Of a DNA stretch of 64,000 nucleotides, positions 54,286 through 61,705 are shown one piece after another (the stretch's first letter is position 1; every line of letters starts with the position of its first letter). The stretch is from an uncultured bacterium (GTDB taxonomy: Bacteria; Myxococcota_A; Bradymonadia; UBA7976; VGTA01): contig CALSSE010000020.1 of the NCBI GenBank assembly GCA_943788935.1, positions 62,001 to 126,000 of the forward strand, read 5' to 3'. The notes below the pieces were generated by a model that saw nothing but the letters and a program-made list of their open reading frames with translations, did no database searches and was not told the DNA's origin. Position numbers and translations under genes: made by a program.

Positions 54286-54455
54286 AGTGACTCTGTGCCT
54301 GTTCTAAAATTAATACCCACAAGTACATAGCAAAAAAACCGTATTTGATCGACGGTTAATCATCAACCTCCCATCCCCGTACCATAGAGGTTGCTACATA
54401 GGTTGTGCCTTGAGGCTCCCTAAACTCTATTATTCTAGAGGTGAGAATTTGATTT

Positions 54456-55964
54456 ATGTCTAGCGCTCCTCGTTCATCATTATTGGTGGTCTCGGACCTG
54501 CATCTAGGCGCTGCACTGCGACCACCAATGACCGATAGGTCATATCAAATGATCGAAAAACTAGATACGGAACTTGAGCAATTTTTAGCTTATCACCTGC
54601 AACACCCAGCGATGACAGAGGAGGGAATTAGGCTTCCGTGGACGCTAGTTTTTAATGGCGATACTATCGATTTTATGCACATGGGATTAACCGTCGCTGA
54701 ACATATTCAACTCGAGGCGGAAGAGTCCCTATATGGACTCTCTTTTGTCAGACGACGGTCCCGATGGAAACTGCAAGAAATCGCTAAATACCATCATCGA
54801 GCCTTTATGGCGCTCGCCAATTTTATCGAACGGGGTAATCAATGTGTATTTGTCGTTGGTAACCACGACGCTGACCTATGGTTTGAAAAGGTTAGGAGAG
54901 ACCTGCGCTCTCTCATAGTCAGACATACCAAGCAACCTAAAGCAGTCAAACGAGCGATTCATTTCGCCCCATGGTTTTATTATGAAGAGGGTCGTGTCTA
55001 TATCGAGCACGGTCATCGTTTTGACGCTTATTCTACTTTTCCTGACCCTCTCAATCCTGTCGATCTTGAGAGCGGAGAGATGAAGCCTACTTTTGGACAT
55101 TGGGGGCTTCGTTATTTCTGCAACCCTGTTCCAACTCTCCCCATACATGATCTTGATGATTGGACGACAGGTGATTTTATCCGCTGGGCATGGACTAAAG
55201 CTGGGGTAGGATTGGTCAGCCTAGTCGCCTTTTATCTGAATTTCCTGTGGCGTTATCTTAAGGACACAGCCGAAGCGCGTTTGAAGGCGACAAGAGATGA
55301 GGTCAAGGACGGAGAGTCATCTTCTCGTAAGAGGAAACGCTCGAGACGTCTCGCCCGTTACGCTAAGAGGTCAAAGCTCACGCTAGGTAGTGTTCATAAG
55401 CTAGATGAGCTCAGAGAGGCTCATGTTGGCGCGAGCCTCGGCCGGTTCGTGCTCGCTGCTCATATGGATAAGATTTTAATGGTGATCTCATCAGGTTTAG
55501 GCATCGTCCTCCTCTTGATCTTCTGCTCTGGTTGGCTTCTATATCTCTCCTTAGGTATTGGATCTATCCTGTTCAGCCTGATTTGGGTCGGTTTTGCCAG
55601 ACTTCGCCCAGCCCAAGATCCACATCCTCAAATGTCTGAGGTCGCTCAAAAAATAGGTCAGATCACCGATGTCCCCCTCGTTGTATTGGGACATACTCAT
55701 CGCCCAGTACTCGAAGACGATGGAGAGGTAAAGTGGCTTAATCCCGGTAGTTGGGAACATCTTCCTCGAGCGTCCGGTCATGGGTTTGACGCCCCCTGTA
55801 CTTGTGTGGCGAAATTTGGGGTCGTCAAAGGCGAGGGAGAGCAGATGGAGGTCGGGCTCTACCAATGGTGCAGCGTCCGTAAAAGGTCTGAGCTAATCCA
55901 AAACTTTCAAGGAGGTGAGCAAGAGGTGCTAGGAAAGCTCTCCGACTCAGCATCGGAAACTTGA
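54456..55964 (+). CDS. Membrane-associated metallophosphoesterase
   Basis: The protein has 502 residues. All calcineurin-type metal motifs are present: 'VVSDLHLGA' (Asp14, His16), 'FNGDTIDF' (near 67), 'FVVGNHDADLW' (near 133), 'YIEHGHRFD' (near 187), and 'VLGHTHRPV' (near 410). Hydrophobic segments at about 245-265 and 345-380 ('ILMVISSGLGIVLLLIFCSGW') suggest two or three membrane helices. It resembles the UDP-2,3-diacylglucosamine hydrolase/LpxH-like phosphoesterase group but is longer, with a Lys/Arg-rich insertion (about 280-315). The substrate is unassigned. Its last 58 bp overlap the convergent M23 peptidase gene. Confidence 0.85.
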   Translation: MSSAPRSSLLVVSDLHLGAALRPPMTDRSYQMIEKLDTELEQFLAYHLQHPAMTEEGIRLPWTLVFNGDTIDFMHMGLTVAEHIQLEAEESLYGLSFVRRRSRWKLQEIAKYHHRAFMALANFIERGNQCVFVVGNHDADLWFEKVRRDLRSLIVRHTKQPKAVKRAIHFAPWFYYEEGRVYIEHGHRFDAYSTFPDPLNPVDLESGEMKPTFGHWGLRYFCNPVPTLPIHDLDDWTTGDFIRWAWTKAGVGLVSLVAFYLNFLWRYLKDTAEARLKATRDEVKDGESSSRKRKRSRRLARYAKRSKLTLGSVHKLDELREAHVGASLGRFVLAAHMDKILMVISSGLGIVLLLIFCSGWLLYLSLGIGSILFSLIWVGFARLRPAQDPHPQMSEVAQKIGQITDVPLVVLGHTHRPVLEDDGEVKWLNPGSWEHLPRASGHGFDAPCTCVAKFGVVKGEGEQMEVGLYQWCSVRKRSELIQNFQGGEQEVLGKLSDSASET

Positions 55965-56809
55965 TCTACCCACAAGGAGAAGCGCTGTGAAACGCTACCG
56001 GCATAGGGGTCCCAAACCCTTTCAAAGGAGTCTACCACCTCAAAGTGGAGATGAGGACCTGAGGAGTATCCACTAGAGCCTACTAGGCCAATCTCAGCGC
56101 CGCAACTGATCCGGTCGCCGACCTCTACTTGTATGCTATCTCGCTTCAAGTGATAATAATGTGATACCCACCCATTCGAGTGTTCTACGCTGATATAATT
56201 AGCGCGAACGGGGTGACCGTCACAACTGATATCAGCAGACGCGATATCAGCGTGGCAGCGATCATAGTACCCATCCACGACTGTGATCACTTCACCCTCT
56301 AAAGCGGCGACAACTCGAGCTGAGCCACTGTCCATAGCTTCAAAACCACCGAGCAGTATAAAGTCACTCCCTCGATGTTCATCATAGCAATTTGGGAAAG
56401 GCAGCCCATCATAATTCTCACAGCGTATTCTGTTCCCACGAGCGGTGTCATGGTCCACACCAAAGATCAGATTAGGGTTAATCAGATAAAGATCTCGTTC
56501 GTCGATCGGGAAGCGGAACAGGGGGTAACCACTGGGGGGAGCAGGGAAACTGGAAGCTGACGCTTGGAGAGCGTCACTTTGGTCGTCGCTACCTTGATCT
56601 TGAGCGACTACTCCTCGATCTAAAGAGAGCGAATTCCCCCCTCCATTAAGCTCGGAATCTATAGACTCAAATCCAGAAGTAAGCTCTTCTGCTCCGGCAA
56701 CTCTAGCGCTCTCTTCTTGAAGAGGTGGAGGTGACTCACAGCTACTGAGCGCTATAATTATGATAAATAACCAAGCCTGTCGATCGGGGGCACAGTTCGA
56801 TGATATCAT
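55907..56809 (-). CDS. M23 (LytM-type) peptidase lipoprotein
   Basis: About 300 residues from ATG at 56809 (a TTG at 56842 is the alternative). Signal 'AWLFIIIIALSSC' gives lipid at Cys24. An acidic linker follows. The M23 domain has zinc-site 'DEHRGSDFILLGG' (HxxxD) and 'SSGPHLHFEVVD' (HxH), with a conserved 'GEVITVVDGYY' and 'WVSHYYHL'. It would cleave peptide cross-links in peptidoglycan or act as a binding scaffold for other hydrolases. Six Cys in the mature part may form disulfides. Its 3' end overlaps the metallophosphoesterase gene by 58 bp tail-to-tail. Confidence 0.88.
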   Translation of the reverse strand: MISSNCAPDRQAWLFIIIIALSSCESPPPLQEESARVAGAEELTSGFESIDSELNGGGNSLSLDRGVVAQDQGSDDQSDALQASASSFPAPPSGYPLFRFPIDERDLYLINPNLIFGVDHDTARGNRIRCENYDGLPFPNCYDEHRGSDFILLGGFEAMDSGSARVVAALEGEVITVVDGYYDRCHADIASADISCDGHPVRANYISVEHSNGWVSHYYHLKRDSIQVEVGDRISCGAEIGLVGSSGYSSGPHLHFEVVDSFERVWDPYAGSVSQRFSLWVDQVSDAESESFPSTSCSPP

Positions 56810-56866
56810 TATTTTAGAGTGATTGACTAAATCTATACTCAAAGAGTCAAAGCTCTATTGAGAGAG

Positions 56867-58165
56867 TTAAGAGTCATGCTTTTGATGTACTTTGAGTATT
56901 CTACCCATCACAATCGCTAAGAGACCTGCGCCAGCGCTGAACACAGCGCCCATCTTAGCAGGCCCTTGTAAGACACCGGCTAATCCTTCATTAGGATATG
57001 CCTCACCTGTCACAAAGAGGGCGACAGTGAGTCCTAAACCAGCAACAACACCAGAGACGACTAGGTGCTTTAACCTCATCCCCTCGGGCAATGGGAAACC
57101 GAGGAGAGAGCCTCCCCAAGAGAAGATGAAGATGCCCACAGTCTTACCGACTAGCAGCGCTCCGAGGATCACCCAAGTGATCGTACCCACGCTGTCTAAC
57201 TTAACACCTGCGTTAGCGAAGGCGAAGAAGAAGAGCCCAAAGTCGACGAAGGCTTTGAGCTGATGCTCGAACTCTTCTAGAGGTGAGTGAGCGTGTCCAT
57301 GACCATGATCATCGTTCTCATCTTCTTCCGCTTCTACGAAGAGGCCGAGGTCACGCTCAGGTCCCGGCAGAAAGGGTACAATAGGAACTAAAGCAAGCGC
57401 TGGGTGAAGGTGAGCTTCGAGGAGTCCTAGCCAGCTTAAGAAGCCGCCAACGAAGATGTAGGGAGTCCACTTTTTAACGTTCATCTTTCGTAAACCGTAG
57501 GCCACCGCCATACCCAAGAAGACAAGACCTAGCCACTCAGGTGCAGCCGGATGATTGGGATCAGGATAGAAAACAGCGATAATCCCTAAGCCGATCGCGT
57601 CATCAGCGACTGCTAAGAGAAGGAGGAAATTGACCGCTGGATGGGTATTGCCAAAGACTATTTTAGCGACCAACCAAGCGAGTGCGATGTCAGTAGCCGT
57701 CGGGATACCCCATCCTCGAAAAAGGACCTCCTGAGAGGTGTAATCAACGGTCACACCTGGCGTGACCGCGGTGGTGATCGCTCCCATGACATCATCTATT
57801 CCCTCAGACATAAACATAGAGGCAAATAGGAAGAAAAAAACGACCGGTCCTAAGACCCCCCCTAAGGTACCTAATAAGGGGTTGATCGCTTTTGAGGGTG
57901 GATTAAGCGCTCCCCCCGGTAAGACTGACTCAGTGATCTCTTTAGCGGCGATTCCAAAGAACAAGACCATAAATATATCGTTGATGAGGAAGTGTAAAGT
58001 GACCTCATGACCCAAAATAATAGCGTCGCCTAACGGTTTAAAATGTACCAAATGATGATAAAGATGTTCATCAATATTGGCGACGATAAGTCCGGCAATT
58101 ACACCAAATATCAGGGGTAACGAGAATTCTTGTAAGGTATTTCTTATCCGTTTGACTTTGCTCAC
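56867..58165 (-). CDS. nhaA: Na+/H+ antiporter NhaA
   Basis: About 432 residues. GTG at 58165 is preferred as start: AGGGAG lies 8 bp upstream and the reading begins 'MSKVKRIRN'; an ATG at 58195 is also possible. NhaA hallmarks: 'LHFLINDIFMVLFFGIAAKEI', 'PTATDIALAWLV' (Asp of TDIA), 'LLLLAVADDAIGLGIIAVFY' (the Asp-Asp pair), and 'VGKTVGIFIFSWG'. It exchanges Na+ for H+ for pH and salt homeostasis. A His/Asp/Glu-rich loop (VEAEEDENDDHGHGHAH) near residues 280-300 is an unusual insertion. It faces ybiT divergently. Confidence 0.95.
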   Translation of the reverse strand: MSKVKRIRNTLQEFSLPLIFGVIAGLIVANIDEHLYHHLVHFKPLGDAIILGHEVTLHFLINDIFMVLFFGIAAKEITESVLPGGALNPPSKAINPLLGTLGGVLGPVVFFFLFASMFMSEGIDDVMGAITTAVTPGVTVDYTSQEVLFRGWGIPTATDIALAWLVAKIVFGNTHPAVNFLLLLAVADDAIGLGIIAVFYPDPNHPAAPEWLGLVFLGMAVAYGLRKMNVKKWTPYIFVGGFLSWLGLLEAHLHPALALVPIVPFLPGPERDLGLFVEAEEDENDDHGHGHAHSPLEEFEHQLKAFVDFGLFFFAFANAGVKLDSVGTITWVILGALLVGKTVGIFIFSWGGSLLGFPLPEGMRLKHLVVSGVVAGLGLTVALFVTGEAYPNEGLAGVLQGPAKMGAVFSAGAGLLAIVMGRILKVHQKHDS

Positions 58166-58568
58166 TGCGAGTCTCCCTGATGCGTTGCATCTCACTCAAT
58201 GTTGTGTTATCAAATCCGGCTTTTTACATAACTAACCCGAATTTATAGAAGTAATATATCTAGTCTCTCTCGATTATCTCTCGAGCGTCAAGACCTTGAT
58301 TGAGCTGAATAACAAAATATATAAAGCCCCTGACCTTAATCTCATTACCATTTTAAACATAACTCAATAATAACGGCATGATATACATTTCTAACCTGTT
58401 TCAAGACTTGAGAAAAAACTCAAAGTTCACTAGACTTGCGACGATAGAGGCCCTCTGTTATGTTCAGCGCAAAATTTAAAGACTAAATTGTAACCCTTAG
58501 CGATTGGCCCACAAACGCTATTTAACCTCTTTAATGATCTCATGATCATCCCCCATGAGGAGTATGCT
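58166..58568. other. Divergent intergenic region between nhaA and ybiT
   Basis: About 400 bp, AT-rich. A candidate rightward promoter is TTGCGA (58436-58441) with TATGTT (58459-58464), 17 bp apart; both match four of six bases. A short stem CTTGAG/CTCAAG-like is visible near 58408 without a T run. No small gene or riboswitch is recognised. Confidence 0.4.
58436..58464 (+). promoter_or_regulatory. Weak candidate promoter for ybiT
   Basis: TTGCGA (-35) and TATGTT (-10) are 17 bp apart, about 105 bp before the ATG at 58569. Each box matches the sigma70 consensus at four of six positions, so this is a weak call. Confidence 0.25.
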
Positions 58569-60185
58569 ATGATCACCGTCTCAGAAGTCTCAATGAACTA
58601 CGGACCGCAACTACTCTTCGATAACGTTAACGTAGCGTTTAATGAAGGGGAGAGATATGGGCTAACAGGACCTAATGGCAGCGGGAAATCGACTTTCATG
58701 AAAATCCTCTCTGGCGACTTAGAGCCTCTTCGAGGTCACGTGAGTCGACCGAAGAAGTTAGGGATCCTTCGCCAAGATCACTATGGATTTGATGATGTAA
58801 AGATCCTCGATGTAGTGATGATGGGAAACGCAAGACTTTGGAAAGCGCTCAGTGAACGTGAGGGTTTAATGGAGCGTGTCGACCACCTTACCGATGATGA
58901 AGGGATGAGACTTGGAGAGCTAGAAATGGTGGTCGCTGAAGAGGATGGCTATATGGCAGAGCCTGAAGCAGAAGAGCTGCTCACCGGTCTTGGCATTGAC
59001 CCCGCGATTCATCAAGATCCTCTCTCGGTCCTCACCGGCGGTGATAAAGTGAGAGTATTGCTCGCTCAAGCGCTCTTCGGACAGCCAGAAGGCCTCCTAC
59101 TAGACGAGCCCACAAACGCCCTCGACATCGGCTCTATTAGATGGCTAGAAGGCTTCCTACAGGAATACAAAGGGGCGCTCATTGTCATCAGTCACGACCG
59201 TTTATTTCTCAATAATGTAGCGACAAAGATCGCTGACATCGATTATGAGACGATCATCGTCTATCCTGGGAATTATGATGACATGGTGGAGACTAAGGCC
59301 AACGCTCGCTCAGCCTTAGAGATGGCGAATTCAGCGAAGAGTCAGCGCATCAATCAATTACAAGATTTCGTTCAGAGGTTCAGAGCGGGCTCTCGAGCTT
59401 CACAAGTGAAGTCAAGAGAGAAGCAGCTCCAGCGAGAGAAAGAGGCTCTTAATAATCTCAAGCGCTCGAACATCGCCCGTCCCTTTATTCGTATCGAGCA
59501 GGTCCGGCCAAGTGGCAAGCAGGTGATCGAGATGAAGGGGATTCGAAAGTCTTTTGATAAACAGACGCTCTTCTCTAATTTTCACATGTCCATCTTTCGG
59601 GGCGATAAAGTGGCGATTGTTGGCCCCAATGGTGCTGGTAAAACCACTCTGATGAGAATGCTCTTAGGCGAGATCGCACCTGATGAGGGAACGATCGAGC
59701 CAGGCTACGAAGCGCAAATGGGATATATGCCTCAGGATCACGCAGAGATGCTCGGTGAGACTGAAGATACCGCGCATTCTTGGTTATGGAAATGGAATGA
59801 GGAGATCGGTGAAGAGCAGATACGCAGCTTGTTCGGTCGCCTGCTATTTACCAAGGAGCAACCCTTCAAGAAGTGTAAAGTTCTCTCTGGAGGAGAGACA
59901 GTCCGCTTACTGCTCGCTCGCTTGATGCTTATTAAACCCAACGTCCTCCTCCTCGATGAGCCTACAAACCACCTAGATCTAGAGTCGATCCGTTCATTGA
60001 CCGAGGCCCTCTCCCACTATGAGGGGACTTGCATCTTCATCACCCATGACCGTCAAATGGTTAGACATGTCGCTGATCGAATTATCGAGATTGACAACGG
60101 CACTATCACTGAATTGAACAGTGATCAATTCGCCGGAGGAGAGTTCCTCGCCGGTCATCAGACCTATCAGAAGAAAGCATGGTGA
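58569..60185 (+). CDS. ybiT: ABC-F family ATPase, YbiT-like
   Basis: About 538 residues. ATG at 58569 follows GAGGAG; an ATG 27 bp earlier lacks a site. Two ABC domains: Walker A 'GPNGSGKSTFMKIL' and 'GPNGAGKTTLMRML'; signature 'LTGGDKVRVLLAQALF' and 'LSGGETVRLLLARLM'; Walker B 'GLLLDEPTNALD' and 'VLLLDEPTNHLD'. Sequence runs parallel to E. coli YbiT ('RYGLTGPNGSGKSTFMKILSGDLEP', 'VYPGNYDDMV'). ABC-F proteins bind the ribosome and rescue stalled or antibiotic-affected translation. No membrane partner is present. It is followed after 6 bp by an unknown membrane protein, probably co-transcribed. Confidence 0.95.
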   Translation: MITVSEVSMNYGPQLLFDNVNVAFNEGERYGLTGPNGSGKSTFMKILSGDLEPLRGHVSRPKKLGILRQDHYGFDDVKILDVVMMGNARLWKALSEREGLMERVDHLTDDEGMRLGELEMVVAEEDGYMAEPEAEELLTGLGIDPAIHQDPLSVLTGGDKVRVLLAQALFGQPEGLLLDEPTNALDIGSIRWLEGFLQEYKGALIVISHDRLFLNNVATKIADIDYETIIVYPGNYDDMVETKANARSALEMANSAKSQRINQLQDFVQRFRAGSRASQVKSREKQLQREKEALNNLKRSNIARPFIRIEQVRPSGKQVIEMKGIRKSFDKQTLFSNFHMSIFRGDKVAIVGPNGAGKTTLMRMLLGEIAPDEGTIEPGYEAQMGYMPQDHAEMLGETEDTAHSWLWKWNEEIGEEQIRSLFGRLLFTKEQPFKKCKVLSGGETVRLLLARLMLIKPNVLLLDEPTNHLDLESIRSLTEALSHYEGTCIFITHDRQMVRHVADRIIEIDNGTITELNSDQFAGGEFLAGHQTYQKKAW

Positions 60186-60191
60186 GAGTCG

Positions 60192-61166
60192 ATGAGCGTC
60201 TCTCTTCCTCCCCCTTCACCCACTGACGAGAGAGCGCAGAGTTCTCAGAAGAAGACCTTGCGCGAGCTGGGTTGGCTGAGAGCAGGGTTAGGGGTCGGGT
60301 GCGCTCTACTCACTCAGGAATGGGCGAGTCATTGGGGTAAGCATCTCGCTCCCACAGATATTTATCCACTCGCTCTTGCTATTGGGATGAGCGCATTTAA
60401 TCTTCATATATTTCGTATAAAACCTGCAGAAGATCATCGTAGTCGCCTTCGCGCTCTATGGTTACCTGAGCAAAAGAAGATCGCGGTGATCATCTGTTTT
60501 ATCGCTCTCGCTCTCAGCTTAGTTTTTACATACAAGAGATTTAACCGCCCAGTTAGAGCCATCAGCTTTGAAGAGGTGACCTCTTTAAGACCCATCACCC
60601 GTGGTCCAATGACCGCTAGCGGGACACCTAAACATGATAAACAACCTTATCGTTGGGTCTTCTCAGAGCCTGGTCACGAAGAAGATGCGCCTTACCTCAC
60701 CCCTCTCACGGAGTTTAAGGGTCAGTTAATTATAGTAAGTGATCTGCCCCTCAAAACATCGCTTGAACATGAGAGAGGCTGGATCAGTGAACTGAGTATA
60801 TTCGCTCGTCCTCACTATGTCGCTTATCGTAACTACATGGGTCTAGCCCCCAATGACCCAATTTACCTCTTTGATATCAGAGGAGTGTGGTGGTTTGATC
60901 CCCATGCGATCTCCGGGGTGATCCTCTCTTTTCTACTATTAATCGCTACCCTCGGCTCATCGACGCGTGACCCATTGAACTCCTCTCGACTCCTTTACAT
61001 CCCCCCTGAGTTGCGTGACCGCCTCTCAGACCAAGCGAGTGAAGATCTAGAGCTAGATCCAAGCTCAAAGGATGAGATATCCTCAGATCAAGAGCCTACA
61101 AATATTAAGTCAGACTCAGCAGACTCAGCAGACTCAGCAGACTCAGCAGACTCAGCTTATAACTAA
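60192..61166 (+). CDS. Membrane protein of unknown function with DSA repeats
   Basis: The protein has 324 residues; start ATG is 6 bp after ybiT. Hydrophobic segments near residues 32-50, 57-78, 95-115 and 243-262 suggest three or four membrane helices. A soluble domain (about 120-240, 'RPITRGPMTASG', 'WVFSEPGHEEDAPYLTP') lies between the third and fourth. The tail is acidic and ends with five DSA units. No family is recognised. Its last 4 bp overlap the convergent lipoprotein gene. Confidence 0.7.
   Translation: MSVSLPPPSPTDERAQSSQKKTLRELGWLRAGLGVGCALLTQEWASHWGKHLAPTDIYPLALAIGMSAFNLHIFRIKPAEDHRSRLRALWLPEQKKIAVIICFIALALSLVFTYKRFNRPVRAISFEEVTSLRPITRGPMTASGTPKHDKQPYRWVFSEPGHEEDAPYLTPLTEFKGQLIIVSDLPLKTSLEHERGWISELSIFARPHYVAYRNYMGLAPNDPIYLFDIRGVWWFDPHAISGVILSFLLLIATLGSSTRDPLNSSRLLYIPPELRDRLSDQASEDLELDPSSKDEISSDQEPTNIKSDSADSADSADSADSAYN
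61113..61157 (+). repeat. 5 x 9-bp in-frame tandem repeat (DSA)
   Basis: GACTCAGCA occurs five times in a row (61113-61157; the last with T for A) and encodes DSADSADSADSADSA at the C-terminus of the membrane protein, 9 bp before its stop codon. Confidence 0.95.
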
Positions 61167-61705
61167 TGAGAGTGACGATCACTCAACATGAGCTTCTCGG
61201 CTTGTAAATAGAGCCTTCTCCGTGATTGATAAAAGTTCTGTTTAAGCTCTTGGCATGCGGAGAGATGCTTGAGAAGACTTAAACGCTTAATCAGTCCATC
61301 ACCAAAGAAGATCATCATTTGTGAGCGGCGTAACCCTAAAGGATCATCTCTAGCGCCCTCTTTCATGATCTCTAGCTGCTCAACCCCCTTTATGAACTCA
61401 GTAATATACTCAGATATAGAAGACACGCTCTTCTCAAAGAGCTTGAGCTGTTGGGGGACGCAAGGGGGTAAGTCAGGGCGAGTGTAAGCCTCATCTGCGG
61501 TCTCAACTGACCGATGATCATTCGTTTTAACATTCACGGTATTCTTAGAGAGAGACGTTCTAGAGTGCGCTTGACCTGGGTCAGTCGCGCTTAGTTGTGT
61601 TGGGGCTGTTCCACAAGAGTAGCAAGACAGGATAATGATCACCCATAAAGTAGGGAGAGAATATTCTGCTGAGGAGTCTCTCCTCCTCTGATCAATCAAT
61701 CTCAA
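61163..61705 (-). CDS. Predicted lipoprotein of unknown function
   Basis: The protein has 180 residues, starting with TTG (61705) directly after GAGGAGGTC, a strong ribosome site. The TTG overlaps the TGA stop of the upstream gene (TTGA). A hydrophobic stretch LWVIIILSCYSC is followed by lipobox-like Cys28 or Cys31. The mature part is mostly helical with charged residues, including 'LKLFEKSVSSISEYITEFIKG' and 'LKHLSACQELKQNFYQSRRRLYLQ'. Not recognised. Probably co-transcribed with and functionally linked to the large membrane protein. Confidence 0.72.
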   Translation of the reverse strand: MRLIDQRRRDSSAEYSLPTLWVIIILSCYSCGTAPTQLSATDPGQAHSRTSLSKNTVNVKTNDHRSVETADEAYTRPDLPPCVPQQLKLFEKSVSSISEYITEFIKGVEQLEIMKEGARDDPLGLRRSQMMIFFGDGLIKRLSLLKHLSACQELKQNFYQSRRRLYLQAEKLMLSDRHSH

